Made by a program: the position numbers and the translations under genes
The notes under the pieces: generated by a model
Databases searched by the model: none
The model's input: only the letters and a program-made list of their open reading frames with translations
What the model was told of the DNA's origin: nothing
Assembly (NCBI GenBank): GCA_030426265.1
Contig: JAUHYP010000014.1
Coordinates: forward strand, 1-63,761
DNA from: Gammaproteobacteria bacterium
GTDB taxonomy: Bacteria; Pseudomonadota; Gammaproteobacteria; Xanthomonadales; SZUA-36
Length of the DNA: 63,761 bases
Direction: 5' to 3'
Part shown: one piece after another, positions 12,126 through 19,886 of the stretch
Position numbering within the stretch: position 1 is the first letter of the stretch
Layout: each line of letters starts with the position of its first letter

Positions 12126-13021
12126 ACCACCACCCCGTCCCCCAGAACACCCTGCACGCCGTGGGCTACATGATGGCGGCGGTGTTCCTGCTCGCGACCA
12201 TGGACGTGGCGATCAAGGTGTTGGTGGAGGACATCCCCAGCCTGCAGGTGGCCTTTCTGCGTTGCGCGGTGTCGGCGCCGCTGTTCGGGGCCTGGATGCT
12301 GGTCGCGGACCGGAGGCTGTTTCGCACGCAGCGGTTCCCGGCCCATCTGTCGCGGGCGGGCCTGGGGCTGGTGATGCTGTGGGCGGTGGGCGAGTCCTTT
12401 CGCGAGATGTCGCTGGCGGATGCCTACGCCATCTTTTTCGCCGCGCCGCTGCTGATCGCGCTGTTGTCGGGACCCGTCATGAAGGAGCCTGCCGGACCGG
12501 TACGGCTGGCCGCCTGCGCGGTGGGCTTCATCGGGGTGCTGGTGGTGCTCAAGCCCAACCCAGGCACCCTGATCTCCTACGGCTCGTGGATGGCCCTGCT
12601 CGCAGTGGCCTGCTACTCCGGTGTCGCCTTGCTGGTCCGGGCGCTGGGCCGGGAGGAACACAGCCTGACCATCGCGTTCTGGTTCACGGCCCTGGTGGGC
12701 ATCGCATCGCTCCCCATGGTGGCGCCAGTCTGGGTGCCGCTGGCGGCCGACCATTGGCCCTGGATCGCGCTGCTTGGCGTCACCGGCACCCTCGGCCAGG
12801 TGACCATCGTCGCGGCCTTCCGCCGCGCGCCGGCCGGGGTGATCGCCCCCTTCGACTACACGCACATGGTCTGGGCCGTGCTCTATGGCTGGTGGATCTG
12901 GGGCGAGTTACCGGACAGCCGGACCTGGGTTGGCGTGGCCGTGATCGTGGCGGCCGGGTTGTTCGTCATTCACCGGGAGCGATCGGCAAACCGGCGCCGC
13001 TCCCCGGTGTCTCCCGACTGA
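12122..13021 (+). CDS. EamA/DMT family transporter
   Basis: This 299-residue protein has ten predicted membrane helices arranged as two five-helix EamA repeats (about residues 10-140 and 150-290). The drug/metabolite transporter superfamily exports amino acids, nucleosides or drugs; the substrate here cannot be told. Translation starts at GTG overlapping the aat stop (GTGA). The last 56 bases overlap, tail to tail, with the end of the START-like gene on the other strand, which is unusual and leaves no room for a terminator. Confidence 0.88.
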   Translation: MNHHPVPQNTLHAVGYMMAAVFLLATMDVAIKVLVEDIPSLQVAFLRCAVSAPLFGAWMLVADRRLFRTQRFPAHLSRAGLGLVMLWAVGESFREMSLADAYAIFFAAPLLIALLSGPVMKEPAGPVRLAACAVGFIGVLVVLKPNPGTLISYGSWMALLAVACYSGVALLVRALGREEHSLTIAFWFTALVGIASLPMVAPVWVPLAADHWPWIALLGVTGTLGQVTIVAAFRRAPAGVIAPFDYTHMVWAVLYGWWIWGELPDSRTWVGVAVIVAAGLFVIHRERSANRRRSPVSPD

Positions 13022-14075
13022 TCACCGAAGGCGCGTCTTCGACCAGGAAGTAGATGTGCGTCCGCAGGTCCTGTTCGGGTGTCTCGCCCGGATCGGTGAC
13101 GTAGTGTTCCCAGGAAACCCCGGTGTCCCGATAGCCGTGCGCCGCGATCCAGGCCTGCAGGCGCTCGTAGCTGACCAGCGTGTTGTCGAAGGCGCCCTCG
13201 TGGACGATTCGTGCCGCCATTCCACCGGGTGAGCGGCTCAGGCGCACCCGCCCCGACGGCTCCGGGACGCTCGCGCCCGGCTCGCCCAGCGGCAGAGCGG
13301 CCTCGACGCGGAAGTCCGGTCCCGACGGCCCGTCCAGGCTGCGCGTCACCGCCAGCGGTTGCCCGCCCAGGGGCACGTCGTTGGCCAGGGCCCAGCCGGT
13401 GATTTCCGTATAGGCAGCGGCCAGTGCACTGGCCACCGTGTCCGGATCGCCGTCCGCGCCGGCGCTCACCGCCAGGACCGGGATGGATTCGACCTCGACC
13501 AAGGCGATGTCGGCCGTGGAAAAATCGCGTTCCGGTACGGCGGCCGCGAAGGCCTCCAGCCGGGCGAGGCCCTGCTCGAAGTCGGCCGCCACCCAGCGTT
13601 TCAGGAACAGGCCGAAATACCGTCCAACCAGCCCACCGACGAGTCCTTTCCCTTCCGTCACGTCGTTGTGGAACACCCAGGTCACGCGGCTGCCGAGTTG
13701 GTCGCCGGCCACGAGGTACTCGGTGGTCGCCCCGCCCTGGGCGCCGATGTCGGTGCGCAGGGCGATGCGGCGCCAGGGCTCGCTGGCGACGATTTCCTGC
13801 CAGCCCGTGCCGATCCGTGCCGGGTCCCCGGTCCACTCCAACCGGGCGCCCACACCGGCATCCGGACCGCTGCGCAGGAACTCGGCGCCCGGGTCCACGC
13901 CCGCCCACGGCGACCACTGCGGCCAGGTGCGAAAGCCGTTCATCAGGGTGAACACGGTGGCGGCGGGCCGGTTCAGGGTAACGGAACGCTCGACCTCGAC
14001 CCGGGCGGGCAGGAACATGCCGCCCACGGGCAGGGCCAGCAACACCAGGGCCAGCAGCACCAGGAACTTCCTCAA
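12966..14075 (-). CDS. START-like (SRPBCC) protein with a GyrI-like C-terminal domain
   Basis: The 369-residue protein begins with a hydrophobic export or anchor segment (residues 3-22). It continues with an SRPBCC polyketide-cyclase/START-like ligand-binding domain (about 27-175, including TWPQWSPWAGVDP) and ends in a GyrI-like effector-binding domain (about 200-355). Such pairings occur in many proteobacteria, with small hydrophobic ligands presumed. It starts at TTG (14075), overlapping the stop of the rhomboid gene (TTGA), so it is the third gene of a coupled acyltransferase-rhomboid-START operon. That context hints at membrane lipid or envelope handling, which is inference. Confidence 0.8.
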   Translation of the reverse strand: MRKFLVLLALVLLALPVGGMFLPARVEVERSVTLNRPAATVFTLMNGFRTWPQWSPWAGVDPGAEFLRSGPDAGVGARLEWTGDPARIGTGWQEIVASEPWRRIALRTDIGAQGGATTEYLVAGDQLGSRVTWVFHNDVTEGKGLVGGLVGRYFGLFLKRWVAADFEQGLARLEAFAAAVPERDFSTADIALVEVESIPVLAVSAGADGDPDTVASALAAAYTEITGWALANDVPLGGQPLAVTRSLDGPSGPDFRVEAALPLGEPGASVPEPSGRVRLSRSPGGMAARIVHEGAFDNTLVSYERLQAWIAAHGYRDTGVSWEHYVTDPGETPEQDLRTHIYFLVEDAPSVISRETPGSGAGLPIAPGE

Positions 14076-14821
14076 GGACGACGTCTCCGGGTCATCGGGT
14101 GGCGCGTATTCTCGCTCCTCGGCTGCTCTTCGGGGAAGCGGGCGTCGTGTTCATTGCCGGGCTGCTCGGGAAACCAGTCGGGGACGGAGTCGTCCTCCTC
14201 CCAGGCATAGCGCTTCAGCGGCACACGATCCCAGTCGCGATACAGGATGGCCATGGCCACGCCCAGGATCGCCCCGGCCAGGTGCAGCTCCCAGGACATC
14301 TGCGGACGGATGGGAAGCACTCCCCAGACCATGGAGCCGTACAGGAACCAGACCATCAGCGAGACGCCCACCGAACGCAGGTCCCTGCGCAGCAGGCCGC
14401 TGACGAACACGAAGGCCAGCAGGCCATAGACCAGGCCGCTGGCCCCGATGTGAATGCTCGGACGCCCGATGCACCAGCCCAGCAGTCCCGAACCCAGCCA
14501 CACCATGGGGATGACGCGCAGGGCGCTGCGCGGATAGAGATACAGCACGGCCGTGAGGGCGACGAGCAGGGGCAAGGTGTTGGAGAACAGGTGCTCGAAG
14601 TTGCTGTGCAGCAGCGGCGCCGTGACGATGCCGAGAAGGCCCAGCGCATCTCGCGGACGCAGGCCGTAGCGCGTCAGGCCGAGGTCCAGGTAGGCGTCGC
14701 TCAGCCAGATGAACCAGATCACGCAGGTGGCCGCGATGGCCAGGCGCACGGCCAGGGCGAAGTTTCGCGCGGCCTTCGGTGAGGAAATGAAGCCGGGATC
14801 CGGCTTGTGAAGCTGGATCAA
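14072..14821 (-). CDS. Rhomboid-family intramembrane serine protease
   Basis: The 249-residue protein has about six membrane helices. The catalytic serine is in HIGASGLVYGLL (about residue 129) and the partner histidine in SWELHLAG (about 184). The L1-loop/TM2 region shows LLHSNFEHLFSNTLPL, a rhomboid hallmark. It cleaves helical membrane proteins within the bilayer. The C-terminal 45 residues are polar and charged. It starts at a TTG that overlaps the stop of the upstream acyltransferase, and its own stop overlaps the TTG of the START-like gene. Confidence 0.9.
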   Translation of the reverse strand: MIQLHKPDPGFISSPKAARNFALAVRLAIAATCVIWFIWLSDAYLDLGLTRYGLRPRDALGLLGIVTAPLLHSNFEHLFSNTLPLLVALTAVLYLYPRSALRVIPMVWLGSGLLGWCIGRPSIHIGASGLVYGLLAFVFVSGLLRRDLRSVGVSLMVWFLYGSMVWGVLPIRPQMSWELHLAGAILGVAMAILYRDWDRVPLKRYAWEEDDSVPDWFPEQPGNEHDARFPEEQPRSENTRHPMTRRRRP

Positions 14822-15549
14822 GCCGGCTTCCCGGGCATGGCGGAGGCGATGGCCTCGCGTGACGCCTCCATCAAGGTGCGCACGTCCTTGCCGGTGGGGT
14901 CGATGGGCGGGTGAATCACGATGCGGGCCTTGCCGGGCCGCAGCATGGCAGACTTGGCCGGAAGAATCTCGTGGGTGCCCAGCAGGGTCAGGGGCAGGAT
15001 CGGGAGTTGCTCGTCCACGGCCAGGCGGAACGCGCCCTTCTTGAAGGGCTTCAGGCGTCCGTCCAGGCTGCGCGTGCCTTCCGGGAAGAACAGGATGCCC
15101 ACGCCGTCACCGATGCGCGCCAGCGCCTCGTTGATGGCCCGGCGCGCCGATTCGGGATCCGAACGGTCCACGAAGATGTGGCCCACCTTCTCGCAGCCTG
15201 CGCCGATGCCGGGCATCTTGCGCAGCTCTTCCTTCATCACCCAGCGAAGGTCCAGGTCCAGCCAGCCGTAGACCAGCAGGATGTCGTACTGGCTCGAGTG
15301 GTTGCACACCACGACGTAGGTCTGTTTCGGGTCGATGTGCTCTTCGCCGTCGACGCTGACGAACATGGGTGTCAGCCAGCCGATGACCCGCGCCCACAGG
15401 CCGCCGACCCGTTGGGAGGCGAAGCGCTGGGAAATGAGCATGGCCGTGATGACCGCCATCCAGCCCATGACAAAGGACCATGCGAAGGCGAAGGGGATGA
15501 GAAACAGCCAGGCGTACACCTGGTACAGCCAGGAGAGGACGGTTTTCAA
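14818..15549 (-). CDS. 1-acyl-sn-glycerol-3-phosphate acyltransferase-like protein (PlsC family)
   Basis: This 243-residue protein has two N-terminal hydrophobic segments (residues 5-40), then the acyltransferase motif I CNHSSQYDILL (about residue 83, HX4D) and motif III FFPEGTRS (about 155). PlsC-type enzymes acylate lysophosphatidate in phospholipid synthesis; related enzymes acylate other lipids, so the exact acceptor is unsure. The best start is TTG (15549), which keeps the hydrophobic N-terminus. It is the first gene of a three-gene operon joined by TTGA overlaps. Confidence 0.88.
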   Translation of the reverse strand: MKTVLSWLYQVYAWLFLIPFAFAWSFVMGWMAVITAMLISQRFASQRVGGLWARVIGWLTPMFVSVDGEEHIDPKQTYVVVCNHSSQYDILLVYGWLDLDLRWVMKEELRKMPGIGAGCEKVGHIFVDRSDPESARRAINEALARIGDGVGILFFPEGTRSLDGRLKPFKKGAFRLAVDEQLPILPLTLLGTHEILPAKSAMLRPGKARIVIHPPIDPTGKDVRTLMEASREAIASAMPGKPA

Positions 15550-15634
15550 GGACGATTCCGGGTGTCGCGTCGATCAGGAAACCCCGGGAGCCTAGCCCCT
15601 GCCCGATGGACGCGCAAGCGAGAGGTCCCCAATG

Positions 15635-15662
15635 AAAAGGGGCGTGGCCGATGCCACGCCCC
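15635..15662 (-). terminator. Intrinsic terminator of hsp20
   Basis: On the minus strand GGGGCGTGGC (15653-15662) pairs perfectly with GCCACGCCCC (15639-15648) around a 4-base loop and is followed by four Ts. It lies 20 bases after the hsp20 stop codon. Confidence 0.85.
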
Positions 15663-15682
15663 CGTACGTCACTGCCGAGGTG

Positions 15683-16159
15683 TCAGGCGGCCGCTTCCTG
15701 GCCTTCCTTCTTCACGTCGATCAGGCGCGTGCGGCCTGAACCTATCTCGATCTTGCGCGGCTTCATCGCCTCGGGAATTTCCCGCTGCAGGCTGATGTGG
15801 AGCAGGCCATTCTGCAGGGAGGCGCCGGTGACCTTCACGTGGTCCGCCAGGTTGAAGCGGCGTTCGAAGGCACGGGTGGCGATGCCCCGGTGCAGGTAAC
15901 GGCCTTCGCCGTCCTCTTCGTCCTCGGCGCGCTTGCCGGAGACGGTGAGCGTGTTCTGCTCGGAGGTGATCTCCAGGTCGTCTTCGCCGAAACCGGCGAC
16001 GGCCATGGTGATGCGGTAGTGGTTCTCGTCCTCGGCCAGGATGTTGTACGGCGGGTAGCCCCCTCCCTGTTCCAGGCGCTGGGCCGAGGACAGCAGGTTG
16101 GCAAGCCGGTCGAAGCCGATGGAGGTCTTGTACAGGGGTGAAAAGTCGAACGTGGTCAT
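15683..16159 (-). CDS. Small heat-shock protein, Hsp20/alpha-crystallin family
   Basis: This 158-residue ATP-independent holdase binds unfolding proteins during heat stress. The start MTTFDFSPLYKTSIGFDRL is typical of IbpA/HspH-type proteins. The alpha-crystallin domain spans about residues 33-130 (ITMAVAGFGEDDLEI to NGLLHISLQREIPE), and the C-terminal IEI is the oligomer-bridging IxI motif. The ATG at 16159 has a very strong ribosome binding site (AAAGGAG) that lies inside a predicted RNA thermometer. A consensus sigma-32 promoter sits about 100 bases upstream, overlapping the region just after greB, and a terminator follows the gene. Confidence 0.94.
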   Translation of the reverse strand: MTTFDFSPLYKTSIGFDRLANLLSSAQRLEQGGGYPPYNILAEDENHYRITMAVAGFGEDDLEITSEQNTLTVSGKRAEDEEDGEGRYLHRGIATRAFERRFNLADHVKVTGASLQNGLLHISLQREIPEAMKPRKIEIGSGRTRLIDVKKEGQEAAA

Positions 16160-16249
16160 AACCGTATCTCCTTTGAAGCATGACGGTGGTTGTTGGCCCG
16201 CCAGATGGCCGGGCATTTCACTGTTTGTGGCCCCATTCGGGCGCCACGT
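16160..16249 (-). promoter_or_regulatory. ROSE-like RNA thermometer in the hsp20 leader
   Basis: The leader, about 90 nt, can fold into three hairpins: 16227-16247 (GTGGC arms), 16196-16214 (GCCCG/CGGGC) and the last at 16161-16187. In the last, ACCGT pairs with ACGGT and the inner UGCU faces the Shine-Dalgarno AGGA, including a G opposite a G. That UxGCU-to-AGGA arrangement is the signature of ROSE elements, which melt at heat-shock temperature and free the ribosome binding site. The first base of the consensus pentamer is A instead of U. The folding is by eye. Confidence 0.7.
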
Positions 16250-16255
16250 ACCAAA

Positions 16256-16283
16256 AGATGGGTGCGTGCCGATGGGTTTCAAG
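16256..16283 (-). promoter_or_regulatory. Sigma-32 (RpoH) heat-shock promoter for hsp20
   Basis: On the minus strand CTTGAAA (16277-16283) is followed after 14 bases by CCCATCT (16256-16262). This matches the RpoH consensus CTTGAAA/CCCCATnT closely. The predicted start near 16249 gives a leader that begins at the first thermometer hairpin. Confidence 0.8.
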
Positions 16284-16290
16284 GGCCCGT

Positions 16291-16791
16291 TCAGACCCAA
16301 TAGCGCACCTCGAGCACTTCGAACGTGACCTCCCCTTCCGGCAAGGTCACCGACACCTCGTCTCCCGATTCCTTACCCAGGAGCGCGCGCGCCACGGGCG
16401 AGTCGACTGAGACCCAGCCACGCTTCGCGTCGGTCTCGTCCGCGCCGACGATGCGGTAGCAGCGCTCGACGCCGTCCTCGTCCGACAGGTCCACCCAGGC
16501 CCCGAAGCGCACCTTGCCCGTCTCGTCCGGCGGACGATCCACGATCTTCACCACGTCCAGGCGTTTCGACAGGTAACGCACACGACGGTCGATGCCGCCC
16601 AATTGCTTCTTGCGGTAGATGTATTCCGCATTCTCCGACCGGTCGCCTTCGGCGGCGGCGGCGGACAGCGCCTTCACCACTTCCGGGCGCTCGATTTTCC
16701 ACAGGCGTTGGAGTTCCTCGCGCAGGGCACGCGCGCCCTCGGCGGTGATGTACGGGCTGGAAGGTGTCTGGGGTGGACGCCAGCGTCCCAT
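16291..16791 (-). CDS. greB: Transcription elongation factor GreB
   Basis: This 166-residue factor enters the RNA polymerase secondary channel and stimulates cleavage of backtracked RNA. The N-terminal coiled coil (about residues 14-88) carries the acidic tip in [19 protein letters not shown], whose EYIY...KKQL form marks GreB rather than GreA. The C-terminal FKBP-like domain ends in [12 protein letters not shown]. The ATG at 16791 has GGAG just upstream. The gene is close to hsp20, but hsp20 has its own heat-shock promoter. GreB is divergent from the ECF sigma factor. Confidence 0.92.
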   Translation of the reverse strand: MGRWRPPQTPSSPYITAEGARALREELQRLWKIERPEVVKALSAAAAEGDRSENAEYIYRKKQLGGIDRRVRYLSKRLDVVKIVDRPPDETGKVRFGAWVDLSDEDGVERCYRIVGADETDAKRGWVSVDSPVARALLGKESGDEVSVTLPEGEVTFEVLEVRYWV

Positions 16792-16830
16792 GATGGCTCC
16801 TGTTGCGGCGGCGGGTCCCGCCTCGGACCC

Positions 16831-16857
16831 ATATAATGCTGGAGAACGCCATTGCAA
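16831..16857 (-). promoter_or_regulatory. Possible sigma-70 promoter of greB
   Basis: Minus-strand TTGCAA (16852-16857) and TTATAT (16831-16836) are 15 bases apart. The AT-rich box also reads TATAAT on the plus strand at 16832-16837, so it may serve the divergent sigma gene, but I see no matching -35 for that direction. Confidence 0.35.
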
Positions 16858-16918
16858 GCCCACGGCGGGGCCTGCACCGGCTTGCGACGTTTTTCGCCGA
16901 CCGTGCGTCTGACACCCG

Positions 16919-17491
16919 ATGAGCCATTCCCCCAGCTTCGAGACGGACGTGGACGACGTCACCCTTGCGCGTGCCCGCAAGGGGGACCTGGCCGCCTGTG
17001 AGCGCATCTACCGACAGTTTCACCGCCCGGTCTTCACCGTGGTGGTCCGCGTGGTGCGCTGCCGGGATACGGCCCAGGACATTACCCAGGACGCCTTCAT
17101 CACCGCCTTTCGTCGCATCAGGCAGTTTCGCGGCGACGCGCCGTTCTGGGGCTGGCTGCGCCGCCTGGCCGTGAACCACGCCATCAGCGCCCTCCGGCGG
17201 CAGCCCAAAGGCGAGGTCGTGACGTTCGAGGACTTCCGCGCGTCTTGTGAGGGAGAGCAGGAACAAATCGCCAGGGCCAGCGATCTCGAGGCCGCCCTCG
17301 AACAGCTCGACGACCAGGACCGCACCATCGTCTGGTTGCACGATGTCGAAGGCTACAAACACGGCGAGATCGCGGCGCTGTTCGACATGACGGAGAGCTT
17401 TTCGAAGACCCGCCTGTCCCGCGCCCGGCAGAGACTGCGGGAGCTGATCGGGGAACCGGATTTCGCCGGCATGGCGGAAACCAGGGCCTGA
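16919..17491 (+). CDS. ECF-type RNA polymerase sigma factor
   Basis: The 190-residue protein has sigma region 2 (about residues 25-95; the -10 recognition helix includes [19 protein letters not shown]) and region 4 (about 125-180; helix-turn-helix with [21 protein letters not shown]). There is no region 1 or 3, as usual for ECF factors. It would direct RNA polymerase to a small stress regulon, probably including its own operon. The next genes encode a single-pass membrane protein fit to be its anti-sigma factor and a periplasmic tandem-PDZ protein, a layout that suggests envelope signal input. The ECF subgroup cannot be fixed by eye. Confidence 0.92.
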   Translation: MSHSPSFETDVDDVTLARARKGDLAACERIYRQFHRPVFTVVVRVVRCRDTAQDITQDAFITAFRRIRQFRGDAPFWGWLRRLAVNHAISALRRQPKGEVVTFEDFRASCEGEQEQIARASDLEAALEQLDDQDRTIVWLHDVEGYKHGEIAALFDMTESFSKTRLSRARQRLRELIGEPDFAGMAETRA

Positions 17492-17571
17492 GGCCGGCAT
17501 CGACCAATGACCGTCAGGAAACCATTGAACGCAAAACGATCGAAGCACACGGAACAGCAGGAAACAGGACC

Positions 17572-18171
17572 ATGAACGACGAACGCCACATCGAACACGA
17601 CGATCCGATCGGGCTGCGGGATCTCCCGTTGCTGGAACCGGACCGTGACGGCTGGGCCGACATCCGTGCCGCCCTGGAAGCTGACCGTGCCGGCGCACAT
17701 CGCCGCGTCGGACGCCGACTGGCACTGGCGGCCTGTCTCGCCCTGGTCGCCGGACTGGTGATCTACCTGCCCTTCCACGGCGGGCAACCCGCCGAAGGGC
17801 CGCAACTGGCCGAACACATGCCATCGACGAACAACCCGGACACCGGGCTGCCGACGACGGAAGACACGCAGCCCGCCCTGGACACGGGCCTGCCGGAGCA
17901 ACCCGAGGCCTCGCTGGGCGAACTGGTGGCCCTGTCGCAGGTGCTCGAACAACGCCTGCGTGCGCTGCGCGAAGACAACACGGCCATGCCGGCCGAGTCG
18001 GCGGTGTATGTCGCCGAACTCGAGGACCTCGTGGCCCAGGTGGACAATGAACTCAGCGTGGCGCCGGACTCCATCGACCTGTGGGGCCAGCGCGTCAACC
18101 TGCTGCTGGACCTGGAGTCGCTGTTCCAGCACCAGTTCGAACGTGAATACGGAAGGATGGCATCCCTTTGA
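17572..18171 (+). CDS. Putative anti-sigma factor, single-pass inner-membrane protein
   Basis: The 199-residue protein has a cytoplasmic N-terminus of about 46 residues. This region includes LPLLEPDRDGWADIRAAL, a short motif I associate with ECF-linked membrane proteins in Xanthomonadales relatives. It continues with one membrane helix (about 49-67), a Pro/Thr-rich spacer and a periplasmic coiled-coil-like region (about 115-190). It lacks the HxxxCxxC zinc anti-sigma motif. Position directly after the sigma gene and ahead of the PDZ gene supports an anti-sigma or sensor role, which is inference. The stop overlaps an ATG of the next frame (ATGA). Confidence 0.65.
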   Translation: MNDERHIEHDDPIGLRDLPLLEPDRDGWADIRAALEADRAGAHRRVGRRLALAACLALVAGLVIYLPFHGGQPAEGPQLAEHMPSTNNPDTGLPTTEDTQPALDTGLPEQPEASLGELVALSQVLEQRLRALREDNTAMPAESAVYVAELEDLVAQVDNELSVAPDSIDLWGQRVNLLLDLESLFQHQFEREYGRMASL

Positions 18172-18191
18172 TGACCCGGAGAACGACCCGA

Positions 18192-19823
18192 ATGAAACCC
18201 AATTTCCCCATGGCCGGGAAGCGCCTCGTGCCCGCCCTGCTGACCACGGCGCTGTTCGCTGCGTCCGCCCATGCGCAGGAAGCGCCCACCCCGCCGGAAT
18301 CACGCCCACCGGCGCCGGAGGCCTCACCCGCCAGCCCGGAAGCGCCCCCGGTCTCACCCAGCGCGCCGGCCGCGCCGCAGGCGGAACTCGAAACCCGGGC
18401 CGCCAAACAGGCACTGGAAGCGCGCCAGGCCGCGAAAGCCGAGGCGGCCGAGGCCTATGCCCGCGCCCTGGAGGCCGCGGAGGCCGAACAGCGCCAGGCC
18501 CTGGAGGCCGTCGAGACCGCCCGCAAGGACCTCGCCCGCCAGGCGGAGGAAGAACGCCGGCTGTCCCGCGATTTCCAGCGCCTCGCCCGCGAGAATGCCG
18601 AGCAGGCCGACCAGGCGCGCCGGATGGCGGACCAGGAACGCGAGCGGCGGCGCGAAGAGAACGACCGCATCCGCGAGGAACTGGAGCGCGCCCATGAAAA
18701 CCTGCGCCGCGCCTCCCGCGAGGTGGCCCAGGTGCACCGTGAGATCAACCGCACCGAGCGCGTGCTCGCGCCCGCACCGGTGGTGCGTGTGAGCGGCGAC
18801 CGCGCCGTGATCGGCGTCATCCTCGGCGAGAACGACCCCGCCGGCGTGGCTGTCCTTGGGCTGACTCCCGATGGCCCCGCAGAGCGCGCAGGCCTGAAAC
18901 CCGGTGACACGATCACCGGGATGATGGGTGAACCCCTGACCGGTGACGGCGTGGACGGACGCGAAGTGATCGGACAGGCCATGAAAGACGTGGAGGCCGG
19001 TGACGAGCTCGTCATCACGGTGCAACGCGACGGCGAGTCGCGGGACTACGTGGTCACCGCCCAGAATCGCACGCCATTTGCCTGGCACAGCGTCTCGCGG
19101 CTGAGCTCCGTTCCGACAGCCCCGACACCGCCCGGCAGCCCGACGCCGCCCGTGGTCATCCATTCCATCGAAGCGCCGCGCGTGGACCGCGAGCGCCTGG
19201 AACGGGAAATCGAGGGCATTCGCCGGGATCTCGACCAGCGCAACGTGATCATCGCGGAACGCTTCGGCGAGGACATGAACGCGGTGATCGCGGACGACGG
19301 GTCCTATTTCTACGAGTTCGACTTTTCGGAAACCGGCGATGCCGCCCTGGCCGGCGCCAACCTCTGGTTCGGCATGCCACTGACCCGCGGCCTGAAGCTG
19401 ATGGAACTCGAGCCGGGCCTGGGCGATTACTTCGCCACCGAGCGCGGCGTGCTGGTACTGCAGGCGAAAGAAGACAATGCCCTTCAGTTGCAGTCGGGCG
19501 ACGTCATCCTGCGCGTCCACGGCAGCGAGGTCACGCGCCCCTCAGACGTGATGCGCGCCCTGCGCGATGTCGAAACCGGGGAAGTCGTCGAAATCGCCAT
19601 CAAGCGCCAGCGCAAGAACCAGACGCTCAGTGTCGAGATCCCGGAGCCGTCCGCGGGCTTCGGCGGGCTCATTGAGCTGATCGAACCGAGGGTGGCCTCG
19701 AACTGCACCTTCACCATCGACAACGCCTGGGGTCCGACCGGTCACAGCATCGACATGAACTGTACGGATGCACCCGTCGTCGTGGACATCGCTCCGCACG
19801 AGGAAGTGCCCCACCCGGACTGA
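18192..19823 (+). CDS. Periplasmic coiled-coil protein with two PDZ domains
   Basis: I chose the ATG at 18192, which has GGAG ten bases upstream and puts the signal peptide (ending SAHA before QEAPT) at the front; an ATG at 18168 is also possible. The 543-residue product has a Pro/Ala-rich stretch (about 30-65), a long Ala/Glu/Arg coiled coil (about 65-195), a first PDZ domain (about 200-295, with PAERAGLKPGDTITGM), a linker, a second PDZ domain (about 390-490, with LQSGDVILRVHG) and a C-terminal tail with two cysteines. No protease domain is present. PDZ domains bind exposed C-termini of misfolded envelope proteins, so it could pass stress signals to the sigma/anti-sigma pair. Confidence 0.8.
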   Translation: MKPNFPMAGKRLVPALLTTALFAASAHAQEAPTPPESRPPAPEASPASPEAPPVSPSAPAAPQAELETRAAKQALEARQAAKAEAAEAYARALEAAEAEQRQALEAVETARKDLARQAEEERRLSRDFQRLARENAEQADQARRMADQERERRREENDRIREELERAHENLRRASREVAQVHREINRTERVLAPAPVVRVSGDRAVIGVILGENDPAGVAVLGLTPDGPAERAGLKPGDTITGMMGEPLTGDGVDGREVIGQAMKDVEAGDELVITVQRDGESRDYVVTAQNRTPFAWHSVSRLSSVPTAPTPPGSPTPPVVIHSIEAPRVDRERLEREIEGIRRDLDQRNVIIAERFGEDMNAVIADDGSYFYEFDFSETGDAALAGANLWFGMPLTRGLKLMELEPGLGDYFATERGVLVLQAKEDNALQLQSGDVILRVHGSEVTRPSDVMRALRDVETGEVVEIAIKRQRKNQTLSVEIPEPSAGFGGLIELIEPRVASNCTFTIDNAWGPTGHSIDMNCTDAPVVVDIAPHEEVPHPD

Positions 19824-19886
19824 GTTGCTTGTCAGTGGCGCGGCGGGGGCCGGATAATAGCCCCCTGCCCCCGCCCCGCCCTGACC

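Noticed and set aside
16801-16840. Plus-strand promoter TTGCGG/TATAAT for the ECF sigma gene
   Set aside because: The boxes are 23 bases apart, too far for a sigma-70 promoter. The same AT box fits a minus-strand greB promoter better.
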